Below are positions 55,502 through 64,000 of a stretch of DNA of 64,000 bases, piece by piece (position 1 is the first letter of the stretch; every line of letters starts with the position of its first letter). The stretch is taken from positions 186,001 to 250,000 of the forward strand of contig CAJZBQ010000014.1 of NCBI GenBank assembly GCA_914767885.1, given 5' to 3'. The notes beneath the pieces are model-generated. The model had not been told where the DNA came from. It saw nothing but the letters and a program-made list of their open reading frames with translations, and ran no database searches. A program made the position numbers and the translations under genes. The DNA is from Blepharisma stoltei (lineage: Eukaryota > Ciliophora > Heterotrichea > Heterotrichida > Blepharismidae).

Positions 55502-57011
55502 ATGGATATTGAAGAAGTCATATTCAAGACCCCAAAATCTTCTATTGATCATGTATTGGGGAGGATTGGCTTCGGAAAATACCAAATTTTGGTGCTTTGT
55601 ATTGTTGGATCATTTTTATTGACAGATGGAGGAGAATTGCTTGTGATAACACTCATGGCAAGTGTTTTACAAAGAGAATGAGGGCTTTCAGACACTGATG
55701 TAGAGGTGATGGGAAGCTTGCTATTCTGTGGAGGCATGATAGGGACCTTGCTGGCTGGTCCGTTAGGAGATCACTTCGGTAGAAAAATTAGTTTAAGAGT
55801 TGGAGTCACTTGCTTTACTGCTTTATCACTTTCTTCAGCTTTCATGCCAAATTTCTGGAGCTTCGTGGCTGCCAGAATGTGCTTGGGCATTTGCCTTGGT
55901 GGTATCGTGCCAATTGCTACAACACTTCTTACTTCTTTCCAATAATTTAAATTAGTTTTTAGCATATTAAACATTTTTAAACGATTTTATTTTAATTATT
56001 TTTAACCGAAAATAATTTTTTTTTGAAATTTTAATTATGAGAGTTATTGAAACAGGAACGGAAACTTCAAGAGGACTAACAGCTTTATCAGGGCAGCTAC
56101 TCTACCAAGTTGGAGTAGCCTATGTCGTTGTTTTAGCTGTATTTTTGATACCAGATCTAAAGCCAGTCCATTGGCGCGAACTTTTATTAATTTCTAGCAT
56201 CCCAGCCTACATCAGTTCAATCATGGTCTGGTTTTTTATCGATGAAAGTCCTAGATTTTTATCCCTAAAACTCAGAAATAAAGAAGCAGTTGACGTGCTT
56301 AACAGAGTCGCGAGAGTCAACAAATCTCACCTTTTAGGCCCAGAAGAAGAAGAGAGCATTTCTCACATTGAACAATCCCCAGAAACTCATTTTTCTGACC
56401 GAATAAAGAAGATTTTCAGCGGCGCTTATTTAAGAGTTACCATACAATGCTTTTTCTTATGGTGGTCTGTCGGTTTTCTCTATTTCGGAGTTGTGTTTAT
56501 CCTACCCCGTACCCTTCAAAGTGAAGCCTCTGATTCTGAGGTCCTTCCTCAGCTTGCAATTATGAACTGTATTGAAGCTCCAGCAGGGATTCTTCCAATG
56601 TTCATTATTGAACATAAAAGTTTTGGGAGGAAAAATTCAATTATATTGACTAGTCTGTTTCAATTTATTACAGCCATTATATGTTCTCTTCCAATGGATG
56701 AAGCATTGTGGGCGGTGTTTGTAACTCTATTCCAGTTCTGGGGCATGGTGATCGGAGATATCATTTGCCCTTATACAAGTGAATTGTATGAAACAAGCAT
56801 CAGGACTACAGGATATTCCCTATGCTTTACGTTCACTAAACTGGCTGCCGTTTCATCACCTTTTATACTTTTAAGGCTGCATGAGTCAAATCCAATGTAC
56901 CCTTACTACGCATTTTCAGTTGTAGGGGCTTTGAGCTTTATTAATTGTGCACTTCTACAAAAAGACTCCAAAGGCAAGGTGCTGGACACTATTGTAGTTG
57001 CGGTGAATTAG
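55502..57011 (+). CDS. SV2/organic-cation-like MFS transporter 1, with one IES
   Basis: ATG 55502. Motifs: GRIGFGKYQ, GPLGDHFGRK (MFS loop 2-3 signature), VPIATTLLIETGTETSRG, WRELLLIS, FIDESPRFLSL, RTTGYSLC. Twelve hydrophobic segments. TGA is Trp in LQREWGLS. IES 55932-56046 falls in the loop before VIETG and its removal aligns exactly with the paralogue downstream. The substrate is unknown; relatives carry organic ions or sugars. Confidence 0.85.
55932..56046. other. TA-bounded IES, 115 bp, in MFS 1
   Basis: TA at 55930-55931 and 56045-56046; removal gives PIATTLLIETG, matching PIGTTLIVETG of the tandem paralogue, which has no IES here. Confidence 0.85.
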
Positions 57012-57271
57012 TTATATATAGAAAAATAATTAAATCTTTTTAATTATTTAAAAACTCGAAATTAATAATCAATAAAATTATTATTTTTGATCTCTATTTG
57101 TTAATAAATTAACAAATAATTATCCAATTAAATATCTTTATTAGTCCTTTTTGGCTATCTATTTTCCAAAATAATACCATATATTCCTATTATAAAATTA
57201 AAAATATTCATATGATGATGCCAGTAAAAATCATTATGTTGAAAGAAGTCTTGGGAAAATAATAACTATAA

Positions 57272-58651
57272 ATGGAATTAGAAGAAGCTATATTTTGTCA
57301 TCCAAATTCAAGCATTGATAGAGTGCTTTCAAGGATCGGCTTTGGGAGATACCAGCTTTTGGTTCTTTGCCTTTGCGGATCCTTTCTAATGGCAGAAGGA
57401 GCAGAGCTTCTTATCGTCACCCTGATGTCTTCAGTTCTCCAAAAAGAATGAAACCTAAGCCTCGAGGTCGTAGAATTCATGGGAGGAGTCCTATTTCTCG
57501 GCACCGCAATTGGGACTTTAATTGCTGGGCCTCTCGGAGACGCATTTGGTAGAAGAAAATGCATGATATACTCCTCAATTCTATACTCAATTTTCGCAGT
57601 AGTCTCCGCTTTTATGCCTGACATATGAGCATTCATATGCACAAGATTTTTTTTATCAGTGTCCATAGGTGTTTTAGTCCCAATTGGAACCACTTTGATT
57701 GTAGAAACAGGTGTAGAAAACTCTAGAGGGTTAATAGTCCTAGCAGGACAATTGCTTTATCAAGTCGGAACAATGATGGTTGGCCTCTTAGGTCTAGCAT
57801 TAGTCCCAAAGCTCGAGCCTCTCTATTGGAGAGAACTTCTACTTATAGCAGCTTGACCAGCGTTTTTCAGCACAATTTTGCTAATTTTCTTATTGGATGA
57901 AAGTCCAAGATGGCTTTCGATGAACGAAAAGCATGATAAATGTGTAAAAGTTTTAAACAAAATTGCAAGAATTAATAACGCAAGAAGATTGGCAAGAGAA
58001 GAAATTGAAGCGATTGAACTTATTGAAAAAACTGAAGTGGAAAACCATTTAGATAGGCTTGGGATGATATTTGGAGGCGACTATCTCCGGATAACGTTAC
58101 AAGGATTTTTCTTATGGTGGTCAATTGGATTTTTATATTATGGGTGTGTATTTATTTTGCCAAGAACTCTGGGGGGTGAGTCAGATGGAGATGTCTTAAC
58201 TGATCTCGCAGTGATGAGTGTCGCACAGTCTCCACTTTCTTTAATCCCTATGTTTTTGATAGAGCAAGACAAGTTTGATAGAAAAAATTTAATAGTGATA
58301 GTGTGTGCTTTTCATTTAGCAACTTCTTTGCTATGTTCATTCAATTTTAACAACTCATTTTATTATGTCTGTATATCAGGCTTGCAAATCTGTGGAATGG
58401 TAAACAGCGACGTTATAGTTCCCTATACAAATGAATTATACTCAACAACAGTCAGAACGACTGGATATTCTTTATGCTTTACCTTTATGAATGTCGCTGC
58501 TATTTTATCCCCATTCATTCTGTTAACACTTCATCATATGAATCCTATGTATCCTTACTACGCATTCTCTTGTGTAGCAGGTCTCAATCTTATAAATGGA
58601 ATTTTTTTGAAAAAGGAATCAAACCTTGGATCCTTGGATACTTTTATATAG
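57272..58651 (+). CDS. SV2/organic-cation-like MFS transporter 2
   Basis: ATG 57272 to TAG 58649-58651, IES-free tandem paralogue of the previous gene (GPLGDAFGRRK, FLLDESPRWLSM, RTTGYSLC). Several TGA codons are Trp (LQKEWNLS, PDIWAF, IAAWPAFF). Twelve hydrophobic segments. Only about 260 bp separate it from transporter 1. The 3' end merges into the dispersed duplication at 58650. Confidence 0.85.
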
Positions 58652-58858
58652 CCCCTTAAATATTTTAGATCATTATTGGCCATCTATTTTAATTTCCAAA
58701 ATTAATTTGTACTGTCAGCTTTTTTGAAAAGTCAAAACGAAAATGACAGATCTCCGTTTATGGTTTTAAGGTGCCTAAATCAGACTTATACTGTATAAGG
58801 CAGGTGTCCTGCACCATATTTTCTGGTCGGTATTCTGCTGGGGTATAGAGATCTATAA
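58650..58858. repeat. Dispersed duplication, copy 2
   Basis: High identity to 33641-33870, beginning just at the MFS stop codon. No intact frame. Confidence 0.75.
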
Positions 58859-58973
58859 AGCTGCATGAGCTATAGTTAGTGTCAATTAACGCTATGAGGT
58901 TGTCTCATGGTGAGGCAATCTTAAGTAATTTTTTACACTAATCATTGAATCCCTATTTTAATAGTAATTTAAT

Positions 58974-59495
58974 ATGGTAAAGCTTCTCAATTCCAGGCTC
59001 GAACGATTTGCAAAATTAAAGAAACTTGCTCCTCCAGCTGCATCAAAATCAGGATATGTTTATGTTAGCCATATGCCTGAAGGTTTTGAAGAAGACGCTC
59101 TTAGGAAATTCTTTTGGCAATTTGGCAAGGTGGTTAAAGTAAAGGTATCAAGAAGCAAAAAAACTGGAAGGTCGAAGGGATATGCCTTCGTCGAATTTCT
59201 AGAAAAAGACGTCGCGAAAATTGCTGCAGAAGCAATGCATGGGTTTCTTATTTTCGGGAAACAGCTAGTCTGTCGATATCTAGACGAGGTCAGCAAGTTT
59301 GCTATGGTCCCTTGCAAAAAACATATTGAGTCTCGCTATCCAGCCTTTAAAGAGAGATATAACGCTAAAGAAGAAAAAGAGGTGACCAAGCAAAGAGTTC
59401 AAAAATTGGTCGAGAACGAAGAAAAGCTTAAAGAGAAGCTCAAAGAATTGGGTGTGGATTATGATTTCCCTGGATATTCAGCTTTACTTAAATAA
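58974..59495 (+). CDS. NIFK/Nop15-like nucleolar RNA-binding protein
   Basis: 173 residues, ATG 58974. A single RRM at residues ~27-105 with RNP2 GYVYVSHMP and RNP1 KGYAFVEF, followed by a basic, helical C-terminus (KKHIESRYPAFKERYN, then a Glu/Lys helix). The SRSKKTGRSKGYAFVEF context is typical of NIFK/Nop15, which works in 60S ribosome assembly. No IES, intron or TGA. Confidence 0.75.
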   Translation: MVKLLNSRLERFAKLKKLAPPAASKSGYVYVSHMPEGFEEDALRKFFWQFGKVVKVKVSRSKKTGRSKGYAFVEFLEKDVAKIAAEAMHGFLIFGKQLVCRYLDEVSKFAMVPCKKHIESRYPAFKERYNAKEEKEVTKQRVQKLVENEEKLKEKLKELGVDYDFPGYSALLK

Positions 59496-59529
59496 TTTTT
59501 ACACAATTAATGCTGAATATGATTAAGAT

Positions 59530-60280
59530 GTCTTATGAATGGTATTAAATTATGTTGTAATGTGGAAAAGTTTATTCAGAGTCCTTTATTAAAATTTTTA
59601 TGTCAATCTACATCAATTGATGAAAATACTAAATCTATACAGTACGGCTAGAGGATTTCGCTGTATTGGCTTGCAAGAAAATGATAAAATTTCAGTTCTT
59701 CTAGCTGAAATCAAAAGTTTCAGATATGGATTCTTTTAGATTTCTTCAAGCAGGCATCTTCTTGAATTTAAAAATTGAGACTTCAGGTTTTACATTTTTA
59801 TGTATGGTTTAGAAACGACCAGAATGAAATAATAAAGTATATGATTAATACTGAAGAAATCAGAGAAGAAAATATTGAAAATTTAATTGTGATAGGAAAT
59901 AAATACGGAAGTATGAAAGCAATTTTATAAGCATAATTGGAGAAGTGAATCCAGAAGAGAAGAAATCAAGTTTACTCATTGCTGAATATAGGCCAGCAGT
60001 CAATCAATGAATCTGAATATAATGATTATACGAATCCCGGAATCCTAAATTATATTTCTAGCCAAGGCTATCAATGAAATTTGATAGGATCAAGTAACCC
60101 AATGTTTGGAATGCAGTAGATGAGATCTGCCCAAGAGCTAGCTCTTTATTTGCACTTTAAAACTCAAGTAATCCTTTCAATTCTGGATCAACAAATAAAT
60201 TTCCTCCCACGAGTTTTAGCTAAATCTATATTTCCCCAATCATACCTAAATTTTAAGCAAAATACTTTTTAAATAATAAA
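59530..60280 (+). pseudogene. Degenerate coding-like region
   Basis: Short open stretches in different frames, for example QNEIIKYMINTEEIREENI and LLIAEYRPAVNQWIWI, are broken by many stops that no TA pair or 15-nt intron repaired in my reading. Probably a decayed gene, or one with several unrecognised IESs. No family recognised. Confidence 0.35.
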
Positions 60281-60293
60281 ATCTAATATTTTT

Positions 60294-61808
60294 ATGTTTA
60301 AATTTATTTCAATCAGAGTAGATGAAGTGACCCACTCGTCTATATAGCCCATCCCACTATATAGATTTCTTTATCGAACAAAATGTAATGTACTGTTGAA
60401 CTACTAAGGCAGATTCTCTCAAAGAAATGAGCTGGCTGTTATAAAGGTGTGCTTAAAAAGTGATATTCCAAAAAATTGTTGGGCAAGTGTGAAAAAAGTC
60501 GACAATAAGTAGTACGCAAATTTTTAAAATGGCTTTATTATTAAATTAATTTTAAATTTAAGTTTAGACTGGAGACAATAAATATAAAACATTATTGTCT
60601 ATTTAAAAATCTGTCCTTCCCAAAAAAGCAACTATATCGATAATTTGTTAATTTTTAAACCCATTTAAATTTGCTAAAGAGTGTTATATGAATCATTAAG
60701 AATTTCATAAGAAATAATTAGCGTTCAATACAAACTTTGGCTTTATAGAGCAAGCGATCATAATAACTTGGCATTATTCATTTAAAAATTTATCCTTCCG
60801 CAACAAAAAAAACACTTGATCAATAAGTTTTTAATTTTTTAAGTCTATTTATATTTGCTAACAAGTATTAATATGAGCCACTAAAAACTTCACAAAGAAC
60901 AAATAGCGTTCAATACAAACTTGGCTTTTATAGAGCATGTGATTATAATCAAATTGGCATTGCTTATTTAAAATCTATCCTTCTGCAAAAAAGTAAAACG
61001 ATCATAAGTTTTAAATCTATTTAAATTTGCTAGCATATTATATGAGTTATTAAGAACCTCATAAAGGAGTAAGATATTAATCAATCCTAATTGGGGTATC
61101 TTAAATTTTAAATTAATTTAATAATAAAGCCATTTAAAAATTAGTGTGTTTACTTTGTCAACTTTTTTCACACTTTTCACCATTTTTTGACATGTCACTT
61201 TTTAACACTTCCTGGTATAGAGATTCAGTTCATCTCTCTGAGAGAGTCTGTCTTAGTCGTTCAACCATTCATTGCATTTTGCTCGATAAAAAAATCTATA
61301 TAAGGGTATGGCTATATCAATATCATGGACTATAGACTTACAAATCAAGCCAACTAAATTTCAAATTAACGTCAAGAAGCATACAAAACTACTAGTAGAC
61401 CTTGGTACTATAGAAGCATCTAAAGCTGCAACTGGCTACACACTAATAAACCTTTCACCTTCCACACTTTATGAAATAAAGGTAGCTCCTGCAATAAAAA
61501 GCAAAACCCTTTCATGATCCCTACCTGAAGTAGTTATGACTCTAAATCCTCCAAATAGGGACATTTTAGTAACTTCTGAAAGGCTAGTACAAAAAGAATC
61601 TAACGAACTAAGAGAAATCCTGATGGCAAGGCGCAGCAGAAACTGGAATGATTTTACAAAAAATTCCTACAAGTTTTGTGTGCCACGAGAATTGAGTGAA
61701 GTAAGACTTAAACGAGTGCTATTATGAGGAGAAGCTATGACTGTACTAGAAGAAAATGGGTATGGCTTGAATGATGATCATTTTTTAGGCCCAATATATA
61801 AAAACTAA
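60294..61808 (+). CDS. Fibronectin type III domain protein, split by a 972-bp IES
   Basis: ATG 60294. Removing 60345-61316 joins VDEVTHSSI to SISWTIDLQ, rebuilding the start of an FN3 domain that continues to LINLSPSTLYEIKVAPA. A helical C-terminal half follows (RLVQKESNELREILMAR, then LRDEL-like helices) to TAA 61806-61808. Two TGA codons are Trp (KTLSWSLPE, LLWGEAM). About 180 residues. Function unknown. It ends 12 bp before the next ATG on the same strand. Confidence 0.7.
60345..61316. mobile_element. 972-bp IES: long-TIR element with internal ~185-bp tandem repeats
   Basis: TA at 60343-60344 and 61315-61316. Inverted arms of about 190 bp (from TATAGATTTCTTTATCGA near 60357, inverse near 61302). 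Between them are about two and a half direct copies of a ~185-bp AT-rich unit containing TTAATTAGCGTTCAATACAA-like sequence (starts ~60590, ~60775, ~60960). No ORF. A non-autonomous element. Confidence 0.85.
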
Positions 61809-61820
61809 TATATTTTTAAT

Positions 61821-63051
61821 ATGGCTTCTTTGCAAGACTATATATCCCAACTTAATCTGATTACTGAAAAACTGACTAAAGAAGAATTTTCTGATAAAAT
61901 CAAAGGAAGCTTGTTTGGAATGGCCATCGGTGATGCTCTTGGAGCAAGAACTGAATTTGTGAGCAAAGAAAAATGTATTGAATTTTGACAAAATAAGCCA
62001 TTGAGTATGCTAGGATGGGAATGTTCAATGCCTAATTGAGAAGAAGGAGACTGATCAGATGATACAGACCAGACTTTGCTAATTATTTTGAGTTGGCTTG
62101 CTTTAGAAAGAGTTGATGATACTGATTTTGGTGCTAGGCTGAAGCATTGGCTAGATCATGGGTTTGAAGAGCTTGGGGATACAGGAGGATGTGGAGTGGG
62201 TGCTGTGACTCAAGAGGTAATATCGCATGAGAAATTTTTAGAGAGTCCTTGAATTGCTGCTTTAGAAAGTTTTTGTGAAGTGAATTAGGTTAGGATTATT
62301 CAAAGTCAGGGGTTAGCCATATTGGTGACGCAATTACCAAAGAACTCCAGTATGGGAGGTTCAGCCGCTATTCAACTCGGTTTTTGTGAAGAGAAATTGC
62401 AATTTAGCAAGAACTGGAGCTATAATGAGAACACATGGGCTTGGGATGATTGATTATGAGGACCTTGGAGCAGTAGTTAGAAGTGCAATTTTGATGGCCA
62501 AGGCGACACATAGTGATCCTAGAAGTGTTGGGTCTGCTGTAGCTGTGTCAGTTTCAATTTCATTGATGCTAAAAGGGCTTAGAAATATAGAGCAAGTCCT
62601 TGATATAGCATATGAAATTACCAGAAGAGCCATGGAGGATTACTTAAATCAATTAGATACCATGACTTCTTCAATAGCTGCAGAGCTTCAAAATATTTAT
62701 CTTCAGCAAAAACCTAACATAATTTTAAGCTCTAACCCAGAAATCCTCAGAAAATACATCAGACCATCAATTGAAAATGACCTTATTCCTCTCGAAGAAG
62801 AAGGTGATGGATACACTTATAAATGCATGGGAGTTGGTTTTTGAGGATTATCTCAAAATGATTACTCCACCATGATTAGACGCGTCATTACCGAAGGGGG
62901 AGATGCAGATACAAATGCAGCTGTAGCTGGCTCTCTTCTAGGCTGCCGAATCGGCTACTCTCAGCTTCCCCAATCCCTTATCCTCCAACTAAAGCACCGA
63001 GTTTGGCTAGAAAACATAGCAGACCATCTGATTAATAAAATTTATCACTAA
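61821..63051 (+). CDS. ADP-ribosylglycohydrolase family protein (second of two), with one insertion
   Basis: ATG 61821 to TAA 63049-63051. Motifs: KGSLFGMAIGDALGARTEF, SDDTDQTLLI (first metal site), RTGAIMRTHGLG, AKATHSDPRSVGSAVAV and EGGDADTNAAVAGSLLG (second metal site). Seven or so TGA codons are Trp, dense in the N-terminal third (EFWQNKP, NWEEGDWSDDTD). An insertion at 62287-62398 breaks the frame between FCEVN and CNLARTG. Different in sequence from the ADP-ribosylglycohydrolase gene at 35.2 kb, so not a recent duplicate. Confidence 0.85.
62287..62398. mobile_element. 112-bp insertion with ~12-18 bp direct repeats in ADP-ribosylglycohydrolase 2
   Basis: GTTTTTGTGAAG at 62269-62280 and 62380-62391 starts an imperfect repeat that continues wGAAATT. 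The frame is restored by joining at the AATT end. The core contains GCCATATTGGTGACG, faintly like the inverse of the SINE-like 5' end. Confidence 0.6.
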
Positions 63052-63055
63052 TATA

Positions 63056-63586
63056 TTAAATATCGTTAAATTCCTCTAACAACTGATCAACGATAACCTC
63101 TTTGTCAGCCGCTTTCCTCTGTGAATCAATTCCTCCTCTTTTTGATTTTTCATTTTCATCAAGGAAGTCAAAATCAAACTCAGGCTTCATATTAGGGAAA
63201 TTTGGCTTCTCAGTAAGCGGTGGCAATTTTGAAGGCGGCTTAGGAGGAGGCTGGAATGCTAGGGGTTTATTTATAGGAATGTTTTCATTTGTAGGCTCTA
63301 CAGTTGTAGATTTAAATTTTGGCTCTTCTGCTTCGATTCTTGTAGGGATTACTGGTTCCTTTTTGATAGAGATAATTGCAGGAGCTTTAGGTTCTTCAAG
63401 GTTGTCTCTGAAATCGGTAGGTTTCTTTTTCAAAACTTTTGCATTGGTCAATACAACAGCTTCTTCATCAGGGATTTCTTCATTTTTAGGCTTGCCTTTG
63501 TCATAATCTCCGCTTGAAAAAGTCTCTTTTTCAGTTACTTTAGGTGGCACTGCATTGGCATTATTTTTGCTTCCTCCACAACCCAT
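63056..63586 (-). CDS. MGCGGSK-type acylated disordered protein
   Basis: 176 residues from ATG 63584-63586. N-terminal MGCGGSK suits myristoylation (Gly2) with palmitoylation (Cys3), so membrane anchoring is likely. The rest is Pro, Lys and Glu-rich (FQPPPKPPSKLPPL) and ends in an acidic helix (DQLLEEFNDI). Common in ciliates; function unknown. It converges on ADP-ribosylglycohydrolase 2, stop to stop within 5 bp. Confidence 0.7.
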   Translation of the reverse strand: MGCGGSKNNANAVPPKVTEKETFSSGDYDKGKPKNEEIPDEEAVVLTNAKVLKKKPTDFRDNLEEPKAPAIISIKKEPVIPTRIEAEEPKFKSTTVEPTNENIPINKPLAFQPPPKPPSKLPPLTEKPNFPNMKPEFDFDFLDENEKSKRGGIDSQRKAADKEVIVDQLLEEFNDI

Positions 63587-63883
63587 ATACTTTTTAATAT
63601 TTAAAGCGTTTTCATATTGGTCATAGATAATATAACCCTGGATAGAGTTTGACTCTTATGTAAGCCATTTTTGGACTTTGAGGGTAGATAGCTTGGCAAA
63701 AAATTTGATATCTCCAACTGGGGTGAGAAACCGACTCGCTTATGAAAATTTTGAAATCCAGTTTTAGGGGCGCACTTTTGGTGGAAAATAAGAAGTCAAA
63801 ATAGTTATAATGCCGATCTATGCAGCTATATATCTATATTGATTTATGCCGTTTTAAATCCTCAATTTTTTTATTAACCAAAT

Positions 63884-64000
63884 ATGAGTAGTTCTGTCCA
63901 CGACGAGACAACTTTTGACTTATCAAAAGTTGAAGAATACCCTAAAAAAACTGTCAGCCATAAGATATCCTTGAAGGTTGACATGTCGAAGATACTTCCC
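63884..64000 (+). CDS. 5' part of an unknown gene (runs out of window)
   Basis: ATG 63884 starts an open frame to the window edge, MSSSVHDETTFDLSKVEEYP and on. Too short to classify. Confidence 0.5.
   Translation, partial: MSSSVHDETTFDLSKVEEYPKKTVSHKISLKVDMSKILP

Noticed and set aside
63102-63506. 134-codon plus-strand frame opposite the MGCGGSK gene
   Set aside because: Antisense shadow of a Pro/Lys-rich gene; no start context or motif.

Overview
The window reads as germline (micronuclear) DNA of a heterotrich ciliate close to Blepharisma. Three signs point there. First, in-frame TGA must be read as Trp throughout (MFS transporters, sortilin-like receptor, TMEM17, citrate-synthase neighbours), while TAA and TAG still end genes. 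Second, introns are 15 or 16 nt with GT...AG ends; about ten restore a conserved frame exactly. Third, most genes are cut by segments of 54 bp to 3 kb whose exact removal, usually keeping one of two flanking TA dinucleotides, rebuilds a conserved protein. These behave as internal eliminated sequences (IESs). The DNA is AT-rich, genes are dense on both strands and intergenic gaps are short.

Layout. 1-9 kb: end of a NOG1-like gene, mitochondrial calcium uniporter (MCU), a WDR89-like WD40 protein, a kinesin, mitochondrial ribosomal protein uL4m and a membrane protein. 9.6-14.8 kb: a long coiled-coil protein and a bacterial-type citrate synthase. 14.8-18.7 kb: gene-poor, with a decayed piggyBac transposase and one tRNA-Trp(CCA) whose anticodon stem has only four pairs. 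18.7-28.1 kb: hypothetical proteins, an MFSD12-like transporter, a CXC/tesmin protein, a RING protein and cysteine desulfurase NFS1. 28.1-33.9 kb: a gene carrying a three-layer nest (MITE > Mutator-like element > MITE). 34-40 kb: ADP-ribosylglycohydrolase, a RING-CH/FHA fusion and disordered proteins. 40-47 kb: VPS10/sortilin receptor, mitochondrial ribosomal protein mS35 and a second kinesin. 47-52.6 kb: two tandem carboxypeptidase-like membrane proteins lacking catalytic residues. 53-64 kb: coiled-coil protein, TMEM17, two tandem MFS transporters, NIFK/Nop15-like RNA-binding protein, an FN3 protein, a second ADP-ribosylglycohydrolase and an acylation-motif protein.

The most unusual content lies in the eliminated sequences. 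At least four kinds are present: (1) short unique TA-bounded IESs of 54-115 bp; (2) MITEs that share one scaffold (C-tract ends, an internal TTAACCCCC box, 3-bp TNA target duplication) but carry three different repeated core words; (3) GC-rich, SINE-like insertions beginning near AATAAAATGGCG, flanked by 8-10 bp duplications and not by TA; (4) MITEs with a terminal mini-hairpin and a palindromic core. Many sit inside exons, including a kinesin P-loop region and a signal peptide, so the encoded proteins exist only after accurate DNA elimination.
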